From positions 1 to 9,795 of the forward strand of contig JAMOTU010000063.1 in assembly GCA_027062165.1 (NCBI GenBank): a DNA stretch of 9,795 bases, written 5' to 3'. Shown piece after piece: positions 1-8,346 of this stretch. The notes under the pieces are model-generated. The model did no database searches. It was not told where the DNA came from and was given only the letters and a program-made list of their open reading frames with translations. Every line of letters begins with the position of its first letter. Within the stretch, counting starts at the first letter, position 1. The translations under genes were made by a program, and so were the position numbers. This stretch comes from Candidatus Altimarinota bacterium. GTDB taxonomy: Bacteria > Patescibacteriota > Gracilibacteria > Absconditabacterales > Absconditicoccaceae.

Positions 1-667
1 TTCCTTCAATTTTTACTCTACAACTTCCTTCTTTTTGTATTATTATTCTTCAATCAATATATTTACATACTTGTTTAGATACTACATCAAACTTAGGATT
101 TCATCTATATATTACAACTTCAATACCATTTCATTTATAAGGCATATATGGTAAATGATTAATATCTCAGTTTTTAACAACAAAATTGGACTTATAATCT
201 TTTATCATATTATCTATTGCATTTCAAGTAATATAAGCAACAAATTTGTTATTTTTTTTCAATATACCTCCAATCTGAAATGTAGAAAAATCCTTTTTAA
301 CCGCTATAGTATAACATCTATTGAATCTAGGATCTTTCAATTTATTTTTTAGATCAGGTATATTTTTAAAAACACATACATTCCCTTGAATAACATAAAG
401 ATCTTTTATTTGATCTAAAGAAATATTTCTATTAGACAAATGAATAAAATTATAATCTCTATCTAATAAAATCAAATTTCATTTGGATAAATACTCTTTT
501 AAAAAATTTTTGTGAGTATCAATAAAATTAGACAAAAAATTAATATCAGATATAATTTTCTCATTTAAATTTTCTTCTTGTCTATTTAACATATATCATC
601 TTATATAAAACAAAATTAACAAACCTATACCCAATAAGGAAAAAAATAAAAATATTTTTCTTTTCAT
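1..667 (-). CDS. Membrane-anchored protein of unknown function, faintly pilin-like (3' end outside window)
   Basis: I do not recognise this family. Read with UGA as Gly, the frame is open from ATG at 665-667 to the left edge (222 complete codons, seven of them UGA). The N-terminus is a positive cluster (MKRK) followed by a hydrophobic stretch at about residues 5-22 and then a polar region, a typical signal anchor with the rest outside the cytoplasm. Four Cys are spread through the visible C-terminal two thirds. The stretch around RCYTIAV, FQIGGIL and AYITGN resembles the beta-strand region of CPR type IV pilin-like proteins, but the N-terminus has no prepilin GFTLIE-type cleavage site, so this is only a hint. 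It has its own promoter and is separated from the ribosomal operon by a terminator. No Shine-Dalgarno precedes the ATG. Confidence 0.75.
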
Positions 668-709
668 TATATAATAAATTAAACAAGTAAAAATGTTGAA
701 ATTAATATA

Positions 710-738
710 ATTATAAACTTTTAGTTCTTTTTTTTCAA
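710..738 (-). promoter_or_regulatory. Sigma-70 type promoter for the signal-anchored gene
   Basis: On the minus strand TTGAAA (738-733) is followed by a 17-base spacer and TATAAT (715-710): one mismatch from the -35 consensus, none in the -10, and ideal spacing. Transcription would begin near 703, giving a leader of about 36 bases before the ATG at 667. The -35 box abuts the U-tract of the preceding terminator. AT-rich DNA produces chance -10 boxes easily, but the pairing with a good -35 at 17 bases, just behind a terminator and just before a gene, makes this credible. Confidence 0.72.
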
Positions 739-740
739 GA

Positions 741-765
741 AAAAATCCCCCCTTAGAAGGGGGAA
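741..765 (-). terminator. Rho-independent terminator after secY
   Basis: On the minus strand the sequence reads CCCCCTT, a two-base CT centre, AAGGGGG, then GATTTTT. This gives a perfect G:C-rich stem of five G:C pairs plus one or two A:U pairs with a tiny loop, followed by a U-run. It is by far the most GC-rich spot in the window and lies 25 bases after the secY stop codon, where the long ribosomal transcript should end. The plus-strand reading has no U-run after the stem, so it acts in one direction. Confidence 0.9.
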
Positions 766-789
766 CCATTTAGTATGATAAACTTTTAT

Positions 790-2106
790 TTATATTCTAT
801 CGTATCTATCCATCAAAATTTCAGCATTTATTTTATCAATAATTTCTTTAACTACACCAACAATAATTATTATACCAGCACCTGAAACTATAACAGGTAA
901 TGTTCACAAACTATAAATAGCATCTTTAACAACAGGAAGATATCCTAATATATATGTATAAATACCTATAAATCCTAATCACAATCATCCCCAAAAACAC
1001 AAATGAGCTAACACATTCGACAGATATTTAGCTGTTTCTTCACCAGGTCTAATACCTGGAATATATCATCATCTTTTTTGAATACTTTCAGCAATCTTTT
1101 CTGGAGAAAAAACAATATATGTATAAAAATATGTAAACAAAACTATCAAAATAAAATAAATTAAAATAGCAATTACAGACGGAGTCTGTGAATATATATT
1201 AAGATTTTGACTAATCCATTCAGCTATCCCTTTCAAAGATTGTATATTAGCTTTCAAAATAAATTGAGAAATCATATATGGAAATGAAATAAACGCCATA
1301 GCAAAAATTATAGGAATCATTCCAACAGGATTTAGAGGTATAGGTAATACGGCTGTTTCTTCTATTTTTCCATGTCTTGCGTACACAATAGGAATTTCTT
1401 TAACAGTCTTTATCAATAAAATAGATAATACTATCAAAGATAAAACTACTACAATTATAAATAACAGTATAGCTACAATTTGAGAACCTGCTCAAAGAAT
1501 ATAAGCCCATAATTTTCCTACTATCCCTGCCACTATAGAAGCAAAAATTATAATAGATATACCATTACTTATTCATTTTTCTGTTATCAACTCACCTAAC
1601 CACATCAAAAATATAGTTCAAACAGTCATTACAAAAGCTGTCAACAACACAGTTGTTAAACTAGTTTGTATAAGATTTCATCCAAAAATAAAATTTATAA
1701 AATAGGTCATTCAAATAGCTTGAAGAAATGCCAATGGTACTGTTAAAAATCTTATATATCTTTGAATTTGTATTTGTCATACCTCTCATTGCTCTTGCAA
1801 CTCTTCTAATGATGGCACAACAGCTGTTAAAAGTTGAATAATAATTGAAGCATTAATATAAGGTATCAATCAAACTGCAATTATAGAAAATTTCTGTAAT
1901 GTTCAACCAAACATTGCAAAAAAAGTTGCTAATCATCCTATATCTTGAGCACTAAGTTTAGACATAATCAAATCTATATTAGCAAACGGAATAGGTATTA
2001 CTACTAATAATCTATAAATAATTAAAATAATTAATGTAAACAAAATTTTCTTTTTCAAAGACGAAGAACGCCATATTTCTCTAAGATAATGGAAAATTGC
2101 AGACAT
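790..2106 (-). CDS. secY: SecY, channel subunit of the Sec translocon
   Basis: SecY forms the protein-conducting channel of the inner membrane with SecE and SecG. Length is 438 residues, usual for the family. Family landmarks in order: the LLTAVVPS stretch with a following QGEVGQ in the first third, LGELITEKGISNGIS in the second periplasmic-to-cytoplasmic turn region, an ARHGK-containing cytoplasmic loop, and GGYIPGIRPGEETAKYL, where G346 and G347 are two consecutive UGA codons. About ten hydrophobic segments are visible. About 15 glycines are UGA codons, so standard-code reading shatters the gene. The start is the first ATG after L15, 23 bases on, giving MSAIFHYLREIW; no Shine-Dalgarno. It is the last gene before the terminator. 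Confidence 0.97.
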
Positions 2107-2129
2107 TTCAGAAAATATAAAAAATTAAA

Positions 2130-2585
2130 TTATTTTATTTCTCATCAAGCTTTCTCAATCAATAGTTTAGCTTTTTCTGAAAAAGCATCTATATTTTCAA
2201 ACACTAATTTTTTGCTAAATTCTCATTTAGCTAAAATTTTTACCAATTCATTAGTTTTTTTAATATACCCAAGTTGTTTCAAAACTTCCTTGTTGATAGT
2301 CATTCATTCTTCAACTCTTTCATCTTCCTGTAATTTTCATAAATTAACTGGAGTATATCTTTTTACCAACTTATAGAACCTTTTAAAACCTCTTAACTTT
2401 GGTAATCTCTGAGTAAGAGGTGTTTGTCCTCATTCAAACCATGCAGGCATACCACCACCAGATCTAGCAAGTTGTCACTTTATTCATCTTCCACAATAAT
2501 TACCTTTTCCAGAAGCATTACCTCTACCTAATCTCTTCCCAGACTTGTTATATCCCTTTGATTTTTTTATTTGATGCAACAGCAT
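2130..2585 (-). CDS. rplO: 50S ribosomal protein L15
   Basis: L15 is a late-assembling large-subunit protein whose long basic N-terminal arm threads through 23S rRNA. The 151-residue product starts MLLHQIKKSKGYNKSGKRLG and continues with a glycine- and arginine-rich arm (RGNASGKGNYCGRG, then SGGGMPAWFEGGQTPL), followed by KLRGFKRF, all typical of the family. The globular C-terminal half ends LLIEKAGGEIK, with the last glycine pair encoded by UGA UGA. It lies 32 bases after S5, with no room for L30 between them, and 23 bases before SecY. Stop is TAA. Confidence 0.97.
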
Positions 2586-2617
2586 TTAAGTTTGCAATTT
2601 AGTAAATAAATATATTC

Positions 2618-3079
2618 TTATTTTTTAGCTTTAAATCTAGACAAAGCTCTAATTGTAGCCAATGCGTTAACTAAAACATTTCTTGTACCAACTCTTTTGG
2701 ATAAAATATTTTGATATCATGCTAACTCCAATACACGTCTTATAGAAGATCCTGCTTTCAAACCTGTACCTGGAGCAGCAGGAATAAGTTTAATAATAGC
2801 TGATTTGTACTTGTAAACTACTGGATAAGGTACTGTAGCTGCCTCTCCATGAACAGGAACATCTACCAAATGTTTATAAGCATCATGAATAGCTTTTCTA
2901 GTAGCAATAGCCATATCAGGTCATTTACCGATACCAAGTCATATTTTCCCTTTTTTATTACCTACTATAACAACTACTCTAAAAGACATCCTTCTTCATC
3001 ACTTTGTAACTCTAGTTACCATTCTTCTATCAATAATTACTTCCTCAAATCCTGTTTGTTTCTTTTCCATATTAGTCAT
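2618..3079 (-). CDS. rpsE: 30S ribosomal protein S5
   Basis: S5 sits at the mRNA entry side of the small subunit and contributes to decoding accuracy. The 153-residue product shows the N-terminal RNA-binding domain with VTRVTKGGRRMSFRVVVIVG, where G27 and G28 are consecutive UGA codons. The loop KIGLGIGKGPDMAIATRKA follows, then the C-terminal domain with VPAP-type sequence (AAPGTGLKAGSSIRRVLELAG). It ends RFKAKKK-TAA. The first in-frame ATG after the TAG at 3092-3094 gives MTNMEKK; the second Met at 3068-3070 is a possible alternative. The intact N-terminus can be seen only with UGA as Gly. It lies between L18 and L15. Confidence 0.97.
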
Positions 3080-3102
3080 ATTTTTATATAGCTAGTTAAA
3101 AT

Positions 3103-3468
3103 CTAAAATTTTAAACCTCATTGCCTTGCTCCGTCAGCCAAGGCTTTTACTCTGCCATGATATTTATATCAATTTCTATCAAATGCCACTTTTTCTATTC
3201 AAGCTTTTAAAGCTCTTTCTGCTACTAATTGTCATACTTTATAAGCTCTTTCTGTTTTAGTTCATTCCTTAATTTTCAAATCATTAGCACTAGCTAAAAC
3301 TTTCCCATTTTTATCAACTACTTGCGCATAAATATATTTGTTAGATCTAAACACTATCAGTCTAGGTAAATCACTATTTAGTTTTAAGACAGTATTAACT
3401 CTATGTTTTCTTCTAAAAAACTTTTGTCTTTTCTCTTTTATCTTATTTCTTATCTTCTTTTTGAACAT
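3103..3468 (-). CDS. rplR: 50S ribosomal protein L18
   Basis: L18 binds 5S rRNA with L5 and L25 in the central protuberance. The product has 121 residues: a very basic N-terminal tail (MFKKKIRNKIKEKRQKFFRR), then LPRLIVFRSNKYIYAQVVDK, the RAYKVGQLVAERAL helix, [20 protein letters not shown] and the terminal GGLKF, matching the family end GLQF or GLEF. An in-frame ATG six codons upstream (3484-3486) would add MIIFLI. I prefer the inner ATG because family members begin right at the basic tail. Stop is TAG, one of only two here. It follows L6 by 30 bases. Confidence 0.96.
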
Positions 3469-3498
3469 TATCAAAAATATTATCATCTAAAAACTACA

Positions 3499-4050
3499 CT
3501 ATTTCTTAGCTTGTTTACCTGCTTTAAGTTTTATAACTTCATCTATATATCTTATTCATTTACCTTTATATGGCTCTGGCTTTCTAAATGACCTTATAAC
3601 AGCAGCTACTTGACCCACCAATTGTTTATCTATTCAAGATACAACTATAATATCATTTCATTTTTGATCTTTTTCAGTAGATATTTTAATACCCTCAGGT
3701 ATTTTATATTCTATAGGATGAGAATAACCTAAATTAAGAATCAACTTATCTCATTGAACTTTAGCACTATAACCTACTCATACAACCAATAATTTCTTTT
3801 CAAATCACTTTGTAACTCCTTCTACCATATTATTAATCAATGTTCTAACTAATCACCATAAATTTTTATAAATTTCATCTTCAATATTGACTTTAATAAT
3901 ATTTTCTTCTTTTGTTACAATTACACCTTGTGGCCATCTAAATTCTAATTCTCCTTTTGGTCATTTAACTCTAATATAATTTGACTGCTGATCTAAATTA
4001 ACCTCAACACCATCAGGTATTACTATAGGCTTTTTACCTATTCTTGACAT
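3499..4050 (-). CDS. rplF: 50S ribosomal protein L6
   Basis: L6 binds near the sarcin-ricin loop and the factor-binding site of the large subunit. The 183-residue product starts MSRIGKKPIVIPDGVEV, the typical L6 start, and has the two duplicated L6 domains. The first holds VKGPKGELEF. The second contains LNLGYSHPIEYKIPEGI and, near the C-terminus, the signature EPYKGKGIRYIDE (E159 onward, with G165 a UGA codon). It ends KAGKQAKK-TAG. Start lies 32 bases after S8 and has no Shine-Dalgarno. Confidence 0.97.
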
Positions 4051-4082
4051 CTTTAAAATTAACTTTAAATCATATAAAAATT

Positions 4083-4487
4083 TTAATAAATTTCAGCTAT
4101 TAACTCTCAACCTAATTTTTGTTTTTTTGCTTCATGTGTAGCCATAACTCACTTAGAAGTAGAAATAATACCTATACCTCTTCATCCTGCTACTGGTTTA
4201 ATATCTTGATACCCAATATACCATCTTCTTCAAGGCTTAGAATAAAACTTAATAACAGGAATATCATTAACAGGATCTTTCACTTCTTTCAAGTAAACAA
4301 CTAAGTATTTTTTAGCTCAATCTTCTTTAATTTGATAATCTAATATAAAACCATACTTTTTTAAAAGTTTCAAAATCTCCTCTTTGAATCTTGAATAAAC
4401 TATACCATCAACATATCTTCTTCTAGCCATATATGCATTTTTGATTCTTATTAACATATCATGAATTGGAGCATTTACTATACTCAT
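4083..4487 (-). CDS. rpsH: 30S ribosomal protein S8
   Basis: S8 is a primary 16S rRNA binder in the central domain and, in well-studied bacteria, represses its own spc operon. The 134-residue product begins MSIVNAPIHDMLIRIKNAYM, equivalent to the family's DPIADMLTRIRNA start. The C-terminal domain has the signature GIGIISTSKGVMATHEAKK and ends GGELIAEIY, close to the usual GGEILCYVW-type end. The glycines in KEDGAK, KPGRR, GGRG and SKGV include UGA codons. Whether it autoregulates here cannot be judged. It lies between S14 and L6. Confidence 0.97.
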
Positions 4488-4515
4488 TGAAATTTATATT
4501 TAAAAATCTAAATAA

Positions 4516-4785
4516 TTACCAGCTAGCTTTTCTTACACCCATTAAAACACCTTCTCTAGCATATTTTCTAAAACATACTCTACAAATTCAAAACTCTCTA
4601 ATATACCCTCTTACTCTTCCACAAATTTGACATCTATTATAGTATCTAGTTTGTCATTTATACTTTTTATATAACTTATATTTTTCTTCCCATGTTAAAT
4701 CCTTTTTTTCAGATAATAGCTTTCTATATTTTTCTTTAATCTTTTGCAACTTTTGTTGCTTTACAACCAAAGCTTTTCTAGCCAT
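4516..4785 (-). CDS. rpsN: 30S ribosomal protein S14, zinc-binding, intermediate length
   Basis: S14 sits in the head of the small subunit next to S3 and S10. The 89-residue product has two parts: a lysine-rich N-terminal half (MARKALVVKQQKLQKIKEKY) and a C-terminal core with [33 protein letters not shown]. Cys52, Cys55, Cys68 and Cys71 form a CxxC-x12-CxxC zinc ribbon. Classical zinc S14 is about 61 residues and the long form without cysteines about 100, so this is a zinc form with an added N-terminal segment of about 28 residues. Two glycines are UGA, one of them in the ribbon (EFGIC). It lies between L5 and S8. Confidence 0.96.
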
Positions 4786-4811
4786 AATATGAAAAATTTA
4801 ATCAATTAAAA

Positions 4812-5354
4812 TTATTTTTCAAATATAAATCATAAACTTTCCATTAATACCTTTGCTTCTTCATCAGAATCAGTAGTAGTAACTATATTAACTTGAACAC
4901 CCATTGGAGTTTTAATATCATCAGGATTAATTTCAGGAAAAACTGTTTGATTCAAAAAAGCATAATTATAATTTCCAAAACCATCGAACTTCTTAGGGGA
5001 AATACCTTTAAAATCTCTTACTCTTGGAAGATATAACTTTATCATCCTATCTATAAAATCATACGCTCTTTTTCATCTTAATGTTACTTTCAACATCACT
5101 GGCATACCTTCTCTAAGTTTAAAATTTGATACAGATCTTTTAGCTCTTACTACAACAGGTTTTTGACCAGTAATTGTAGCTAAATTTTTTTCTAAATCAC
5201 TAAAATCTTTTATACCTTTTCTAGTTACCAAAGATCAAATTCACATACTAACTATAACTTTTTCAATTTGAGGAACCTCATGAATATTTTTCTTATTCAA
5301 TTTTTCTTTAAGTTGTTGTCTTATCTCCTCTTTAAATCTCTGATATAAACTCAT
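4812..5354 (-). CDS. rplE: 50S ribosomal protein L5
   Basis: L5 binds 5S rRNA in the central protuberance and contacts the P-site tRNA elbow. The product has 180 residues, almost exactly the usual length. Landmarks: [15 protein letters not shown] at the start, [35 protein letters not shown] (G94 is UGA), [34 protein letters not shown] and [18 protein letters not shown] at the end. The frame runs through a UGA at 4830-4832 to a TAA at 4812-4814, so standard-code prediction would lose the last residues as well as the N-terminal half. Confidence 0.97.
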
Positions 5355-5381
5355 TATTATAAATTATTAACTAATAAATTT

Positions 5382-5726
5382 TTAGATAAATTCTTTTCCA
5401 CATTTTTTACAATACCTAACTTTTTTTCATTTATCATTAATCTTAATACCAACTCTAACAGGTTTTTTACAATCTTCACACCAATACATAACATTAGATC
5501 TATGTATTGGAGATTTCTTTTCTATAAATCAATATCATTTCACTGCCCTTTTAACAAGATTATTAATAACTACTTCTTTTTCATTTCCATCTTCATCTTT
5601 TATTTTCTTTTTAATTTCAATATATCAATAAACCTTATCTCATTTGATCTTTTCTATCTCAAAAATCGCTCCTTTAAATTTACCAGCAATAACATATACC
5701 TTATCTCACTTTTTAAGCTTTTGCAT
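5382..5726 (-). CDS. rplX: 50S ribosomal protein L24 with zinc ribbon
   Basis: L24 is an early assembly initiator that binds domain I of 23S rRNA near the exit tunnel. The 114-residue product opens MQKLKKGDKVYVIAGKFKGA, a KOW motif. It continues with NLVKRAVKGYGFIEKKSPIH and SNVMYWCEDCKKPVRVGIKI. Cys83, Cys86, Cys106 and Cys109 form a CxxC-x19-CxxC pair, found in many but not all bacterial L24 proteins and presumably binding zinc. Six glycines are UGA codons, including the one in KKGDKV of the KOW motif. Neighbours are L14 (19 bases upstream) and L5 (27 bases downstream). Confidence 0.97.
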
Positions 5727-5745
5727 TAGCTTTTATTCTTAAAAA

Positions 5746-6114
5746 TTAAATTACTTCTTCAGCCAAATTAGCTAACTGCCTAAAACCTTTTTCTCTAACT
5801 TCTCTAGCAACGGGTCAAAAAATTCTCTTTCCTCTTGGCTCTCATTCTTTATTAATCAAAGCCACAGCATTATCTCCAAATTTAATTCTAGTACCATCCT
5901 TTCTTCTAATTTCTCTTGTAGTTCTAATTACTACCCCCCATACAACATCTCCTTCTTCTACTTGTCAGCCAGGGATAGCTTTTTTAACAGCTATTACTAC
6001 AACATCTCCTACTGTAGCATATTTAGCATTAGATCATTTTTTTACTCTAATAACCTTCCCCCATTTTCATCCAGTATTATCAGCAATTATCACCTTTGAT
6101 TCATTCCAAATCAT
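5746..6114 (-). CDS. rplN: 50S ribosomal protein L14
   Basis: L14 lies at the subunit interface, forms an intersubunit bridge with 16S rRNA and is a docking site for silencing factors such as RsfS. The 122-residue product matches the family length. It shows [68 protein letters not shown], and [19 protein letters not shown] near the end. Five of 15 glycines are UGA, including the invariant one in IFGPV. Trp codons (TGG) occur separately at NESK and VVWGV, which separates Trp from UGA. Stop is TAA. Confidence 0.98.
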
Positions 6115-6140
6115 TTTATAGTATATTAATATAAATAAAA

Positions 6141-6413
6141 TTACTTAGCTCTTTCTATTATTTCTATCAACTTCCATCTCTTAAGTTTAGACAAAGGCCT
6201 AGTTTCTCTAATTCTTACAACATCACCTATCTTAGATTCATTATTTTCATCATGAACATAATACTTCTTTCTTTTAGTATAAGGCTTTTTATATAAAGGA
6301 TGCATTTGTGTCCTTTCCACCAATACTACACGAGTCTTATCCATTTTATCACTAACTACAACTCAAACAAATTCCTTAATGTTTTTCTTTACTTTTTCTC
6401 CCACTATTACCAT
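6141..6413 (-). CDS. rpsQ: 30S ribosomal protein S17
   Basis: S17 is a primary 16S rRNA binder with an OB fold at the bottom of the small subunit body. The product has 90 residues: [20 protein letters not shown], then [20 protein letters not shown] and [18 protein letters not shown], which follow the family almost residue for residue. The start at 6411-6413 is the first ATG after an in-frame TAA at 6417-6419; a later Met (6342-6344) would cut off the conserved VVSDK strand. A UGA codon at 6363-6365 (FVGVV) hides the true start in a standard-code reading. It begins only 10 bases after L29. Confidence 0.97.
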
Positions 6414-6423
6414 AGGTTATATA

Positions 6424-6714
6424 TTAATTTGATAAAATTTTTAGATGTTTTTTCTTTAACTGTCATTTATATTTTTCAGGATTAGATAATATCTTCTCTT
6501 TCAAAATAGTTTTTGCTCTAGCTATAGCTTTTCTAGTTCTAGAAATAAAATGAGTTTGTTTTAAAGCTCTCAACGAATTTTTTATTTTAAGCTGATACAA
6601 AAACATCTTCATATCTTTAATAAGATCATTAATTTCTCTTAAGTTCATTCATCTTAAAGTATCTACTTGCTCCTTTTTAGATTTCATAACAAAATCTTGT
6701 GGTTTAATAGACAT
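6424..6714 (-). CDS. rpmC: 50S ribosomal protein L29, extended at both ends
   Basis: L29 is a small helical hairpin protein at the polypeptide exit, where it helps dock the signal recognition particle and trigger factor. The core is recognisable: LREINDLIKDMKMFLYQLKI, then HFISRTRKAIARAKTILKEK, matching the family's RIRxVRRxIARIKTVLRER. The product is 96 residues, longer than the usual 60 to 70. It has an N-terminal extension starting MSIKPQDFVMKSKKEQ and a basic C-terminal tail after NPEKYKG reached through a UGA at 6463-6465. An inner ATG at 6685-6687 would remove nine residues; which start is used is uncertain. It sits between L16 and S17. Confidence 0.9.
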
Positions 6715-6742
6715 GAGTTTATTACTTTTAAAAATTAAATAT

Positions 6743-7165
6743 TTATCTTATCTCTCATCTCTCCACCAATCTATACGTTCATGGAAGTTTATAAGCCGCC
6801 TGTTTAAAAGCTTCTTCAGCAGTTTCTCTATCAACACCAGTTATTTCAAAAATTATCCTTCATCTTTTAACTCTTGCTCTATAGTGATCAACATCACCTT
6901 TTCATTTACCCATTGGCATTTCTAAACCTTTTTTAGTATATGGTATATCAGGGAAAATTCTAATCCATAACTTTCAAGTTTTCCTAATATATCTAACAAT
7001 CACTTTTCTAGCAGCTTCTAACTGTCTATTAGTAATATACACATTTTCTAACGCCTTCATTCAATATTCTCAAAAAGCAACATAATTTCATCTATTGGAT
7101 ATTCATTTATTCCTTCCTCTTCTCTGTTTTCTGAACTTCCATCTCATAGGTTGAAGTAATGACAT
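6743..7165 (-). CDS. rplP: 50S ribosomal protein L16
   Basis: L16 lies near the A-site tRNA and the peptidyl transferase centre and is needed for tRNA accommodation. The 140-residue product shows LQPMRWKFRKQRRGRNKGIS, FGEYGMKALENVYITNRQLE, KTGKLWIRIFPDIPYTKKGL, MPMGKGKGDVDHYRARVKRG and ETAEEAFKQAAYKLPG, all family signatures. Nine glycines are UGA, among them G88 in the MGKGKG motif. The C-terminal tail LVERGEIR differs from the usual short tail but follows the conserved KLPG. It starts 36 bases after S3, the longest gap inside the cluster, with no Shine-Dalgarno. Confidence 0.97.
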
Positions 7166-7201
7166 TTGATTTAACTTTAAAATTATAAAATATTCTAAGC
7201 T

Positions 7202-7900
7202 TTAGCTTGCTCCTTTGCTTTTTTCTTGAATTTTTTTCTTGAATTTTTTTCTTGAACTTCTAGATTCTAAAATATCTCATTTATAAATCCAAACCTTAAC
7301 TCATAATATACCATATTTTGTTAAAGCAGTAGTTAAATGATAATCAATATCAGCTCTTAAAGTCTGTAAAGGAACTCTTCACTTAATAAACTTTTCTGTT
7401 CTAGCCATATCAGCACCTCAAAGTCTACCTCCAATCTGCACTTTTACTCAGATAGCACCTTTATCCATAACTTTCTGTAAAACCATCTTAGCCACTCTTC
7501 TATGAGGCATTCTTTTTTCTAATTGTGCAGCTATATATTCAGCCATAACCTTAGCAGAAAGTTCTGGTACTTTTATTTCCTTTACCCTTATAGAATATTT
7601 TCTTCAAAACAATTTATAAAGCTTCTCTTCAAATTGCTTCAATTTTTTTCACTCTTTACCTATTACTAGAGCTGGTTTAGCAGTAAAAATTATAATTTCT
7701 CACTCGGGTTTATCGTTAGCTCTTCTTATTACAACTTTTCAAATACCAGATCTTTTATAAAACTCTTCAATTAAATTTCTAATCTTTATATCTTCTATAG
7801 CAAACTTAGCTGCCATTGCTTTATTTTTAGCAAACCATTCACAAGGCCAATCTTTTACTAGCCCAACTCTAAAACCCCTTGGATCTACCTTTTGTCCCAT
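7202..7900 (-). CDS. rpsC: 30S ribosomal protein S3
   Basis: S3 is in the head of the small subunit at the mRNA entry tunnel, where its basic residues help helicase activity. The product is 232 residues, as expected. It begins MGQKVDPRGFRVGLVKDW. The KH domain carries VIGKEGKKLK, with the GxxG loop at G81-G84, the second glycine being UGA. The C-terminal domain has PHRRVAKMVLQKVMDKGAIG, GGRLGGADMARTEKF, GRVPLQTLRADIDY and GILGVKVWIYKGDI. Nine glycines are UGA. The last 25 residues are a lysine-rich tail encoded by a 13-base repeat. It starts nine bases after the L22 stop. Confidence 0.97.
7225..7256 (+). repeat. 13-base tandem repeat in the 3' end of rpsC
   Basis: CTTGAA occurs at 7225, 7238 and 7251, each pair separated by a run of seven T, giving a 13-base unit repeated about two and a half times. 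It encodes part of the lysine-rich S3 tail on the minus strand. Because 13 is not a multiple of three, each copy is read in a different frame (SRKKFKKKIQEK), so gain or loss of one unit would shift the reading frame close to the stop. Confidence 0.85.
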
Positions 7901-7909
7901 TTAATAAAA

Positions 7910-8326
7910 TTATTTAATATCTAAAACAACCCTAACAAATGCCCTATGCTTAACATATGGATGTACTCTAGCTCTAGAAGCAAATCTATATCTTTTATAT
8001 TTAGGTCATCTTCCAACATCTACTCTTGCCACTACTAAATCTTCCTCATTTAAACCTAGATTATTAGTAGCATTAGCTATAGCAGATTTTAAAACTTTCA
8101 ATAAAATTTTCGCAGCTTTTTTAGGAGTATGATTTAAAATTAATAACGCATCATTCACTTTCTTCCCTCTTATAAGCTTAGCAACAAGTTCTATTTTTTT
8201 CTCTGAAGAATTAGCATATTTTAAAGTAGCAGTCATACTCTTTGTTTTCCCATAATCACCAGCATCAAAAAGATCAGCAGCAATACCGTTAACTTTAGGT
8301 AAAGTCCTTCTCAAAGTTTTACTCAT
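7910..8326 (-). CDS. rplV: 50S ribosomal protein L22
   Basis: L22 lines the exit tunnel with a long beta hairpin and contacts all domains of 23S rRNA. The 138-residue product has the family core KYANSSEKKIELVAKLIRGK, VNDALLILNHTPKKAAKILL and KSAIANATNNLGLNEEDLVV. The tunnel hairpin region GRGPKYKRYRFASRARAHPY follows, then the last strand HRAFVRVVLDIK. The hairpin begins exactly at a UGA (8006-8008), so a standard-code reading would remove this functional part. It is longer than the usual 110 residues because of an N-terminal extension. Start is the first ATG after an in-frame TAG at 8342-8344. Confidence 0.97.
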
Positions 8327-8346
8327 AGTAGTAATCTTTAACTAAA

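Larger units (their letters stand above)
668..789. other. Non-coding junction between secY and the signal-anchored gene
   Basis: This 122-base gap is the only intergenic space over 40 bases in the window. It holds the terminator of the ribosomal operon and the promoter of the next gene, back to back. A second, A:T-only inverted repeat (728-745: a T-run and C facing G and an A-run around two bases) overlaps both and is probably a by-product of the U-tract and the -35 box. I see nothing else in it. Confidence 0.8.

Noticed and set aside
728..745. A:T-only inverted repeat as a second terminator
   Set aside because: It has a two-base loop and a single G:C pair and overlaps the U-tract and the -35 box; too weak to count as its own signal.
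1069..1437. A short membrane protein or truncated secY ending at TGA
   Set aside because: The frame continues through TGA TGA into the conserved SecY stretch YIPGIRPGEETAKYL and to a TAA at 790; it is an internal piece of an intact gene.
2089..2376. Plus-strand open frames such as 2089-2376, 5502-5729 and 8878-9090
   Set aside because: They are low-complexity Phe/Ser/Asn-rich shadows opposite well-recognised minus-strand genes and have no family features.
2717..2914. A broken S5 pseudogene
   Set aside because: Conserved S5 sequence continues on both sides across TGA codons at glycine positions; reassignment explains it, and the same holds for all other ribosomal genes.
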